DNA of 64,000 bases from Spirosoma radiotolerans (GTDB taxonomy: Bacteria; Bacteroidota; Bacteroidia; Cytophagales; Spirosomataceae), in NCBI RefSeq assembly GCF_000974425.1, contig NZ_CP010429.1:5906501-5970500 (forward strand), read 5' to 3'. Position numbers and translations under genes: made by a program. Below are positions 34,990 through 42,623 of the stretch, in pieces. Each line of letters begins with the position of its first letter. Positions within the stretch are counted from its first letter, which is position 1. A model generated the notes under the pieces. That model made no database searches. It was not told where the DNA came from and saw only the letters and a program-made list of their open reading frames with translations.

Positions 34990-35075
34990 CACCCAACACC
35001 CATGAGTGTTGATGGTGGGCGAGTCACTCGACTGAATATATGTACCTGCACCTTTACACACTCATTAAGTTGGGC
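34990..35075. repeat. attC-like palindrome 8
   Basis: Outer ACCCAAC (34991) and GTTGGGC (ends 35075). The inner stem is ATGAGTGT/ACACTCAT, perfect and wholly different from other copies, the clearest case of paired change. A GGGACGTGC block and TGTCAGC follow. Confidence 0.85.
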
Positions 35076-35131
35076 TGCCAACTCTCCCACGGGACGTGCT
35101 TCTTGTCAGCGGTAGCTTGCCTGATGCCAAA

Positions 35132-35521
35132 TTAAGCGGCCGGGTTTTCATGCAAGCCAATTAACTCAGTAACCTCACAAATACCAGTAGATTTACTGCC
35201 TTCTCTAAAATAGCCGATAGTACCAACTTTGATACGTTGCTGGTGGTAAGGCCTGTTGTCAGGCGACAAAATCCACATTCGGGCTATACCTTCTTGGTTA
35301 ACCATTCCTTCTATTAAATCACCATTTTCATCTTCAAATTCGGGATAGATCATGAAAAGCCAGTTATGCTCATGGTCTGGGTCTTCATACCAAAAGTTGG
35401 AGCGAATTCCTTGATTTGGCAGGATGTATCGCCCTCCCTCTTCGAGGCTGTAAAAGCGATACTTCACTTTGAAGTCCTCTTTGTGACCAAATATTTGTTC
35501 GTATGGTTTGTGCTTTTCCAT
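35132..35521 (-). CDS. Stand-alone EF-Tu domain-III-like protein
   Basis: The protein has 129 residues from the ATG at 35521; the frame upstream reaches 35560 through a box repeat. The order FKVKYRFYSLEEGGR (EEGGR at 27-31), IRSNFWYED, then KVGTIGYFREGSKSTG and CEVTELIGL matches the beta-barrel third domain of EF-Tu, whose copy in this window (tuf) has EEGGR, YRPQFYF and IREGGRTVGAG. No GTPase domain is present. By analogy it could bind tRNA or EF-Ts partners, or be a toxin or immunity factor; none is shown. The stop is 56 bp from palindrome 8. Confidence 0.7.
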   Translation of the reverse strand: MEKHKPYEQIFGHKEDFKVKYRFYSLEEGGRYILPNQGIRSNFWYEDPDHEHNWLFMIYPEFEDENGDLIEGMVNQEGIARMWILSPDNRPYHQQRIKVGTIGYFREGSKSTGICEVTELIGLHENPAA

Positions 35522-35539
35522 ATTGACCTGACAAACGCA

Positions 35540-35706
35540 AAAGTATTGTGTGTCAACCAAAGCTCACCTATCCTGTCAGAGTTCCTCACTCGGCGTTCCT
35601 CGTGTCAGCCGAAGCCCGACCAGCGAGCCAAAAACCTGACCCTGGGGCGGGCAACCTGTCGCCCGGAACCCACCTTGCACTCACTTTATGGTCGGTTCAC
35701 CCAACA
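35540..35706. repeat. Last TGTC-box array and truncated palindrome 9
   Basis: Boxes at 35551 (TGTCAACC), 35603 (TGTCAGCC) and 35658 (TGTCGCC). At 35700, 42 bp after the last box, ACCCAAC is present, but the sequence that follows has no inner stem or right-hand GTTGGGC. This marks the right end of the array. Confidence 0.75.
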
Positions 35707-35970
35707 TAGTATTGTACGCAAAGTCGCGGAACTAAAACTAGCTGATAATCAACCAAAAATAGTTCTGCAGCCGTCTCTATACGAAACAAATCAATGCCCG
35801 CTAGTTGCAAAGAAGCCCGTTTGCCGTGAGACCTACTAACACCCATTTTGCCAATTGACTAAACGGTATATATTCTTTGTAAAATTAGATTACATCACTG
35901 CCGGTTCTGTTTACCCGTTAGAACCGGCAGCTTTATACGTCAACGAAGCAACTAAGTTGTAATTAACTCA
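35707..35970. other. Intergenic region right of the array
   Basis: No gene is evident. An inverted repeat CTGCCGGTTCT/AGAACCGGCAG (35898-35930, 11-nt loop) sits 40 bp past the penicillin acylase stop and may end that transcript. Confidence 0.55.
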
Positions 35971-38184
35971 CTACTCCCCCGGATGGTACGTTCGCTCTAC
36001 GTGCTGCTTCACATCTTCGGGGTAAAACAGAACGTCTTTGAACTTGCCCACCGTGTAGAGCGGGGCTTGGTCGGTGAAGTGCTTCATGCCGGGTTTGCTG
36101 CTCTGCCCACCTGTCACGACCGAACGGGCCTTTACGCGCTTGCCGAACTCAACGACGGCGACAAAGCTGTTTCCCACGCTGCCATATCGTTTTTTGGTGC
36201 CGGGATACGTCTTTGCGGCAAAAGCGGCTAGTGAACCCCAGGCCGAGGACGTGAAGGCCACCGGGAGGCTGGGCTTCTGATCGTCGTATGTTTCCTGAAT
36301 CTTGCCGGTCAGGCGCTGGTACCGATTGATGTCGCCCCAGGGTGTTTTCCAGGTACCGAAGTCGCGCGTAAGTTCGGTTATTACCTCCGCCAACGCCGTT
36401 ACTTTTTCCTGCGCACTGGTACTGCTGATGGTGAACGCCGTCAGGCTTAGGTTATCAAATCGCTGATCGCCAGCGGCCCGGCTACGCGCCAGACGCTGAA
36501 TTCGTTCGCCCCAGTAAATCGCGAGCGTCTGGCCAATCGACGTGGCTCCGTAGGCTTTGTCCCACGTTTGCAGCATCTGGATGGCTTCGGTCAGATCTTT
36601 GCTCTGGTTTTTGGCATCGCCCGAAACCGTCTGATAGGCGGTCAACAAAGCTGGAAGCAACTCATCGAAAGCCGTTAAGTGTGGATCATTAGCGGCTGCA
36701 ATCAGCGTGTCGAGCGTGAAAATCGTCTTCTGGCTCAGTACCCGGGCGGCATTGATACCCCGGTAGTTCTGCGCATCGGGCGCCATGTACGTCGGGTATT
36801 TGCCCTTATCGGGGCTGCTGCTGCCCGACACGGTGAAGGGCGTTGCATTGCAGTTCTGAATCCAGCCAGTAGCCGGGTTCCGCACCTGCACGATCTCATC
36901 GACCGAATGTAGGCCTTTCCAATCGGTTTCGGGGTTGCTGCCATCGACGGGCTGCTCCCAGTCGAACTTCGGGTCGCGTTTGGGCATGAAGTTGCCATGC
37001 CAGTAGGCGATGGTCCCGTTCTTGTCGGCAAAAATGGTGTTGTTAGAGGCATTGCCGTTGAGTTTCATCACCTGTTTAAAGCTATCGTAGCCCGTTGCTT
37101 TGGTGCGTAAATATGATTGCGACAGAGCGTTCAACGGCGTATTCATCATGTCGATGGCAATCCATTTCCCATCTTTTTCGCCCGCAATGGGGCCGTGTTG
37201 CGTGAAGTACATCGTAAACTCCTTGTACTGCATTCCCGACGCTGTCTTGTACGGAATCCTGACCTTCTGCGTACGCACTGGCTTCAGGTCGCTGCCGTGT
37301 TTGTAAAAGAGCGCGTTTCCTTTTTTCTCAATCGTTTCCAGATACTCGTCCATCGAGTCGGCGTAACTGGTGGTATGCATCCAGCCACAGTTTTCATTGA
37401 ATCCCTGATAAATGAAAAACTGCCCCCATGTAACGGCCCCGTAGGCGTTCAGCCCCGCCTGACTAATCATGTGTACCTCCGACCGGAAGTAGAACGATGT
37501 ATGCGGATTAATTAAAAGCAGCGCATTCTTCGTGGCACTTTTGGCAGGAGCAATAGCAAACCCATTCGACCCGACAGATTCGCGCTCGTAATGATCGACA
37601 TGATTGATCCAGGAAGTTGATTTTCGCTGTTCGTAAAATGCTTTCAGCCGTTCCGTCGATACGACGCTGATATTACCACCAATACTGCCTTCGCTGAACA
37701 TGAGCGGCATCCAGGGCTGAAAGCGTTTAAGCAATTTCGGTTTTACGTCCGGATGCGTGTAGAGATAATAATTGGTGCCATCCGCAAAAGCATCCAGCAG
37801 TTGCTTCATCCAGAGCGGACTTTTCCTGTAGATGGCAATGGCCTGCGTCGAGTCCAGAAAAAGACGCGCCCGTAAATCCTGGTATAGCGCCGATTCGCCT
37901 TCCACTTCAGCCGATCGGCCAATTGACGTAATGTAGTTTTCCTCCACCCGTTCAAAGTCGTCTTCGCATTGGGTAAACAGAAGCCCGAAAACAACATCAG
38001 CGTCTGTTTTACCATAAATATGCGGAACGCCCCAAGTGTCCCGGGTAATCGTTATCTGTTTGGCCTGTTGCTGCCAGCGGGCAATTTCGGCTTTCGTGAC
38101 CGATTGGGCTTGTAGTAGGGGACAAATCAACAGGACAAGTAAACTCAGCATAAAGCCAATTGGCAGTACTACAGAACGACGCAT
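35971..38184 (-). CDS. Penicillin acylase family protein
   Basis: The protein has 737 residues with a signal peptide ending LLQAQS. This is an Ntn-hydrolase precursor: the alpha chain (ITITRDTWGVPHIYGKTDAD) is followed by a spacer and the self-cleavage site at Gly205-Ser206 in RESVGSNGFAIAP. Ser206 becomes the N-terminal nucleophile of the beta chain. NPHTSFYF and the late NRYQRLTGK belong to the beta chain. Natural substrates may be acyl-homoserine lactones or other N-acyl compounds in the periplasm; specificity is not predictable. Length is normal. It lies downstream of the amidase in the same direction. Confidence 0.92.
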   Translation of the reverse strand: MRRSVVLPIGFMLSLLVLLICPLLQAQSVTKAEIARWQQQAKQITITRDTWGVPHIYGKTDADVVFGLLFTQCEDDFERVEENYITSIGRSAEVEGESALYQDLRARLFLDSTQAIAIYRKSPLWMKQLLDAFADGTNYYLYTHPDVKPKLLKRFQPWMPLMFSEGSIGGNISVVSTERLKAFYEQRKSTSWINHVDHYERESVGSNGFAIAPAKSATKNALLLINPHTSFYFRSEVHMISQAGLNAYGAVTWGQFFIYQGFNENCGWMHTTSYADSMDEYLETIEKKGNALFYKHGSDLKPVRTQKVRIPYKTASGMQYKEFTMYFTQHGPIAGEKDGKWIAIDMMNTPLNALSQSYLRTKATGYDSFKQVMKLNGNASNNTIFADKNGTIAYWHGNFMPKRDPKFDWEQPVDGSNPETDWKGLHSVDEIVQVRNPATGWIQNCNATPFTVSGSSSPDKGKYPTYMAPDAQNYRGINAARVLSQKTIFTLDTLIAAANDPHLTAFDELLPALLTAYQTVSGDAKNQSKDLTEAIQMLQTWDKAYGATSIGQTLAIYWGERIQRLARSRAAGDQRFDNLSLTAFTISSTSAQEKVTALAEVITELTRDFGTWKTPWGDINRYQRLTGKIQETYDDQKPSLPVAFTSSAWGSLAAFAAKTYPGTKKRYGSVGNSFVAVVEFGKRVKARSVVTGGQSSKPGMKHFTDQAPLYTVGKFKDVLFYPEDVKQHVERTYHPGE

Positions 38185-38245
38185 AAGTTGGTAATATAAG
38201 GTCTGAGATTGGGGGCGTACTTCATTTTTAAATTTGTGTTTTTGT

Positions 38246-38305
38246 CATGCTGACGCAGAAAGCATCTTAATGCTTAACCTTCAGGATGCCTCCTGCGTCA
38301 GCATG
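38246..38305. repeat. Intergenic inverted repeat (CATGCTGACGCAG)
   Basis: Arms CATGCTGACGCAG (38246-38258) and CTGCGTCAGCATG (38293-38305) pair, with an inner GCATC/GATGC pair. It may be a terminator for the amidase or a dispersed intergenic repeat. Confidence 0.65.
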
Positions 38306-38342
38306 GCAAAAATGAAACCGGCACGATGTTCACGAATCAATT

Positions 38343-39934
38343 CTACTGGCCAAGGGCAACGAACCGTTTGGGGGCTGCCCGATGGTGGGTTTCCTGCTCA
38401 TAGCCGTACACTAATCGAATAAGCGTTGGTTCGTCGAATATCCGACCCAGAAACTGAATCCCGGCGGGCAGATCGCCGGTGGTGTAGCCCATGGGAATCG
38501 TAAACGCAGGCTGGCCCGTACTGGGAGCAATCAATTGGCTGTTGTCGCCTTTGTATCCTTTGGCATCGCCAACCAGCGCGGGCGGGTAGTTCCAGCTTGG
38601 GTAAACCAGCGCATCAACGTTGAGCCGGTTCATTTCGGCTTCAATGGCATTCCGGTAAGCAATTCGAAGCGGGTCGGTAAACGCATCACCACAAGGAATT
38701 TCCGGATGATTGGCCCGACCAGAATGCGTATTCTGATTCACCAGCCGGTCCCGAACAAGGTCCGAATAACCGCCAACACGAATAATATCGTCCAGCGTTT
38801 TCAGCGTATCCCGCTTCACAAACGTACGAAGGTACGTTTCTACATCGGCTTTAAATTCCGAGCACCACTGGTTGGCGCGTAAAGAATCAAAATGGGGGAT
38901 TGTCACGTCTACGATTTGAGCACCAGCACGCGTCATGTCCGCCAGCGCCTTATCGAAGAGTTGTTTGATTTCCGGGTGAATATTCTTATCGACAAGCTGA
39001 CGCATGACACCGATCCGTGCGCCTTTCAAGCCATCTTTTCGTAAAAACTGCGTGTAGTTTTTAGGCACTTTCCCTGACTATTTTTGGTAATCGGATCTTT
39101 GGGGTCATACCCCGCCGTCACATCCAGGAGCCGCACCGCATCTTCTACCGTCCGGCACATCGGTCCACCCACGTCATTCCGGGTATAGAGCGGAATAATA
39201 CCGTACCGGCTCACCAGCCCCAGCGACATCCGAAAGCCAACCAGCGCATTGTGCGACGACGGCCCCCGAATGGAATTGCCCGTATCCGATCCCAGACCCA
39301 CCGTGCCTAAATTAGCGGCTACCGCAGCGGCCGTTCCCCCGCTCGATCCGGCGGGGACATAGGCTAGGTTGTAAGGATTCAGGGTTTCGCCTGCCATCGA
39401 ACTCTGCGAATGCATAGGTGTGAACGCCCATTCGGCCATGTTTGCTTTAGCCAGCACGATTGCGCCTGCTTCCCGCAACTTCCGAACCTGATCAGCATCT
39501 TCGGTTGGCACAAACCCTTTCAGCGCAATCGAGCCGCCCGTTGTTTGCAGGCCTTTTGTATTAAAATTGTCTTTCACAATAACCGGAATGCCGTGTAAGG
39601 GACGCAGCTTACCGGTTTTCTTAAACTCAGCATCCAGAGCGCGGGCCGTAGCGATGGCTTCCGGGTTTACCAGAATAATTGAGTTAAGTTTTGTTGGCTG
39701 GTCATAGGTTTGAATACGCTCCAGATATGCTTTCACCAGTTGCTCACTTGTCAGCGAACCATTTCGGAATGCCTTATGAATATCGCTTATCGTCGTTTCA
39801 ACTAACTCAAATTTTGACGTAGGCCCCGTTTTTGCTTTTGGCTGAGCCTGTACCGGGAATAACCAGCCCAACTGGAGTAGCCATAAAAAAATTGAGACAG
39901 ACAAGCTCAACGTAAAACGAATACGTGATGGCAT
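38343..39934 (-). pseudogene. Amidase (amidase signature family) with a frameshift
   Basis: Two overlapping frames encode one protein of about 530 residues. The N-terminal part (39934 to about 39068) has a signal peptide, the catalytic Lys in VIVKDNFNTKG, and the serine-rich motif AGSSGGTAAA plus GSDTGNSIRGPSS. The C-terminal part (39068 to 38343) resumes at PKNYTQFLRKDGLKGARIG. At the junction the reading strand has GGAAAGTGCC; one extra G would restore GGAAAG-GTGCC and one continuous frame. All catalytic residues lie before the shift, but the protein would stop at about 302 residues. It is either a recent mutation or a sequencing error. Confidence 0.85.
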
Positions 39935-40150
39935 AGTAGTTATGAGGAAGTGTACTTATATGGCAAAATTAGTATTTCCTGATAGGAATAAGCATACACA
40001 CAGACAAGTAAGCATTAATTATATTGGTAATATCACAACCAGCGGAATAATAGTATATAGCTATCCAATCTGTCAATTAATCTATTTTTTCACCCTCGGG
40101 CAACCCTTTTGCCAAACCCAGCATTTCTGTCACTGAAACCAGTCGAAACA

Positions 40151-40708
40151 ATGTCGAAGCAACTCATCGAACAATGCCAGCAGGGTAACGCCTTCGCCCA
40201 GAAACGGCTGTTCGATCAGTATGCCAACCGGCTGTTTCGTGTCAGTTTGCGCTACGTGCGGCATGAGCCCGAAGCCGAAGAGGTGCTGATGAATGGGTTT
40301 CTGAAAGCCTTTCGAGGCATCGGTGATTTCTCCTATCGCGACGATAACGGTCTGGAAGCGTGGCTCCGGCGAATTGTGGTGAATGAAGCCCTGCAATTCC
40401 TGCGCGCCAACAAACACCTGCCGCTTTTCCGGGCCGATGAAGAAACCGAGTACCAGCCCGACCCCGACCCGTTGCCCGATGCGGGACTGGATGCTGAACG
40501 AATCTACGCCCTCATCCGGGAACTACCGACGGGGTATCGTACGGTATTCAACCTCTATGCCCTTGAAGGCTATACCCACCGCGAAATTGCCGACCAGTTA
40601 CGCATCTCCGAAAACACCTCAAAATCACAATTGAGCAAAGCACGTGCGTTGTTACAAACCTGGCTAACCAAACATGGCTATGAAACAGAAACCCGACGAA
40701 TCTCCTGA
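40151..40708 (+). CDS. RNA polymerase ECF-type sigma factor
   Basis: The protein has 185 residues from the ATG at 40151. Region 2 includes FAQKRLFDQYANRLFRVSLR and EEVLMNGFLKAFRGI, and region 4 includes LPTGYRTVFNLYALEGYTHR and EIADQLRISENTSKSQLSKA. These are the two DNA- and core-binding domains of the ECF group. The next gene overlaps its end by 29 bp, so it is cotranscribed, and the proteins probably work as a sigma/anti-sigma-like pair in envelope signalling. Confidence 0.93.
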   Translation: MSKQLIEQCQQGNAFAQKRLFDQYANRLFRVSLRYVRHEPEAEEVLMNGFLKAFRGIGDFSYRDDNGLEAWLRRIVVNEALQFLRANKHLPLFRADEETEYQPDPDPLPDAGLDAERIYALIRELPTGYRTVFNLYALEGYTHREIADQLRISENTSKSQLSKARALLQTWLTKHGYETETRRIS

Positions 40709-41399
40709 CCAGTGGATACGGCAGACACTCAACCAGTTGCCCGATGCCCCCCCACCAGGCTCGTCTTTCAATCCGGATCAATTGTGGGCGGCACTACGCC
40801 CTGAACTTCAACCTGCTTCTCGTCCGCAGACCAGATTAATGTGGTGGATGGCAGCAGCTTGTGTAGCAGCGTTGGTCTCCGGCTGGTTCTGGTCAATTTA
40901 TCAATCGACTCCCGAACCCACCGTTGCCCACAGGCATCCAGCTATCATTCAGTTACTGCCCCAGCAACATTCCAACTCAACTCGGGCAGATGAGCTAAAC
41001 AGATCGAAACGTGTTGTTTTGGAAGCAGAACGCCCACGTGTTGCCCTGCACACGCACAGCCTTCAGCAGGTAAGGGCAAAGCCTGTAACCACGGCCCCCA
41101 TAGCCACTTCAGCAGCCTTGCCCTCATCCATACCCGACGACGCATTAACCCTGGTCGAAACTCCCACTGTTGTTGACAAACTCCCAGACGTGCCCCGGCA
41201 GAAAGTAATCGGAGCCAGACCTAAACGGCGGTTTCAGGTTATTCACGAAAACGAACTCCGAGCCGAGGAAGAAGCCCAGCCAAAACTTTACCGACCCGAC
41301 CATTTTGTCCGGTTAGGAACTGGCCAAACGAACGAACCCAGCCCGGAAGCGAGCCGCCCGACCTTACTCATGCCTTTAACGAATAAACCAAACCAATAA
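40680..41399 (+). CDS. Single-pass membrane protein, putative anti-sigma-like factor
   Basis: The protein has 239 residues from the ATG at 40680, inside the end of the sigma gene. A short cytoplasmic N-terminus (SPDQWIRQTLNQLPDAPPPG) precedes one helix (MWWMAAACVAALVSGWFW, about 53-70). A Pro/Thr/Ala-rich periplasmic part ends in an acidic and basic tail (FQVIHENELRAEEEAQPKLY). No known anti-sigma zinc motif is seen; the assignment rests on overlap with the sigma gene and on topology. Confidence 0.65.
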   Translation: MKQKPDESPDQWIRQTLNQLPDAPPPGSSFNPDQLWAALRPELQPASRPQTRLMWWMAAACVAALVSGWFWSIYQSTPEPTVAHRHPAIIQLLPQQHSNSTRADELNRSKRVVLEAERPRVALHTHSLQQVRAKPVTTAPIATSAALPSSIPDDALTLVETPTVVDKLPDVPRQKVIGARPKRRFQVIHENELRAEEEAQPKLYRPDHFVRLGTGQTNEPSPEASRPTLLMPLTNKPNQ

Positions 41400-41401
41400 T
41401 C

Positions 41402-42496
41402 ATGCGTCTATTTTGTCTGATTACTGTGCTCCTGCTGAGCATAGTCGGGATTGCTATGTCTCAGTCAACCACTCCTCACTTAACCGAACCAGATGCCAAG
41501 CAGAAATTTATTGGCCTTAGCCATATCGAGATAGACTTAGGTCAGCGAAATACACTGCTTGTGGGGTTCAATCGGTACGTACAGGTGCAGGACCGGCAAA
41601 ATATCGACTCGGTGTTACGTCTTTTTGTAGCCAATTACCTGACGGTGGAGGATACGACCCAAAGTCCTATCCGCGCAACGCATGCGCTGTTTCGGCTTGG
41701 CGAAACCGATCGGGCTCTAGCGTTACGCTACACGCCCCAGCCAACAACGAACTTCCGGTTCCGGGACGACGACAAGCCTGTTGAAGTAAAGACCCAACAG
41801 GATACGCTCCAGATCGTGTGGACGTCAGCCACTGCGCAAGCCCTCCCAAATGATTTTAGTATTTATCTATTAATCAACAATCTGCATGATGTTGAGCGAT
41901 TGCTTCGTGAGGGTGGTATCAATCAAAAACTACAAAAAGCAATCGAAGCCGTGCAAGCGTACAAAGGCCACAACCTGACCAGTCCCAGACTGGCCTATAC
42001 CCTGCTCCAGGGAGAAGATGGTAAAAGTAGCATTGTGCAGCCAGGTCTGATCGGGAGTCCGTTCCTGAATATACAGCCGAGCATTGGTGTGGGCCTGATT
42101 CGCAACCAGTGGGTCCCGTCGTTCAACTTATTCCTTAGCTTAATACCCAGCCGATTTCATCGATTGGGCTATGGCATTGGGTACACGTCGACTTTCTTTT
42201 TTAGCCAATCAACGACTGATGGGAGCTTCCAGGCATTCAGGAATGATTTTCTGAGCGTAGGTGTCACGATCTATGGTCGTAAAAAGGACAACCGAACTAC
42301 AGCTTTTGGCCGAGAAGCAGGTTCGTTTTATGTCGGCATGCCGGTTCATCGCAGGGGTTCTTATTTTGAGAAAAATACCTTTCGTTTGGGCGGTACGGCG
42401 TATCATAATGGTCTATTTAAAGTACAGCCAGAGATTTATATGACTGGTTTTTTCAAGAAAGTGTATCCCGGATTGAGACTGGTTGTCGGCTTCTGA
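41402..42496 (+). CDS. Secreted protein of the sigma operon, probable outer-membrane barrel
   Basis: The protein has 364 residues with a signal peptide ending AMSQS. The N-terminal half has helical and strand segments (LSHIEIDLGQRNTLLVGFNR; LLINNLHDVERLLREGG). The second half has alternating aromatic strands (PSIGVGLIRNQWVPSFNLFL; YGIGYTSTFFF) and ends VYPGLRLVVGF with a terminal Phe, as outer-membrane barrels do. It starts 2 bp after the membrane protein. No family is recognised; it may be the sensor or target of the sigma system. Confidence 0.65.
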   Translation: MRLFCLITVLLLSIVGIAMSQSTTPHLTEPDAKQKFIGLSHIEIDLGQRNTLLVGFNRYVQVQDRQNIDSVLRLFVANYLTVEDTTQSPIRATHALFRLGETDRALALRYTPQPTTNFRFRDDDKPVEVKTQQDTLQIVWTSATAQALPNDFSIYLLINNLHDVERLLREGGINQKLQKAIEAVQAYKGHNLTSPRLAYTLLQGEDGKSSIVQPGLIGSPFLNIQPSIGVGLIRNQWVPSFNLFLSLIPSRFHRLGYGIGYTSTFFFSQSTTDGSFQAFRNDFLSVGVTIYGRKKDNRTTAFGREAGSFYVGMPVHRRGSYFEKNTFRLGGTAYHNGLFKVQPEIYMTGFFKKVYPGLRLVVGF

Positions 42497-42623
42497 TTTT
42501 GTTCGCGTTAGTCCTTTGTTGTCAGTGGGTTATTGTGTATATTTACTCCCCCAATTTACAACAACAACTGTACTAATGAGCTGGGTTTTGGCATCAAAAT
42601 CACCGCCTGGCAACTCAATCTGC

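Larger units (their letters stand above)
27573..35706. mobile_element. Repeat-delimited gene-cassette array (integron attC-like cluster without visible integrase)
   Basis: A composite repeat unit occurs about nine times over 8.1 kb and separates small unrelated genes. Each full unit has three boxes ending in TGTCGC/TGTCGAC/TGTCA at 52-57-bp spacing, then after 41-44 bp an ~87-bp palindrome from ACCCAAC to GTTGGGC, then a GGGACGYGC-type hairpin. The palindromes have the attC layout: outer RYYYAAC/GTTRRRY boxes, spacer, inner stem, long loop. Inner stems differ between copies but mostly remain paired. Most cassette genes are on the minus strand, with boxes upstream and palindrome downstream. 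No tyrosine recombinase gene is in the window. The repeats are directly visible; the integron interpretation is inference. Confidence 0.6.

Noticed and set aside
34049..34999. Several open frames of 60-110 codons on both strands inside the repeats (for example 34261-34581 and 34721-34999)
   Set aside because: They follow the GC-rich repeat units, share sequence only because the DNA repeats, and vary in frame because box spacing is not always a multiple of three.
27573..35706. CRISPR array
   Set aside because: Repeats are imperfect, differ in length, are separated by whole genes, and no cas gene is present.
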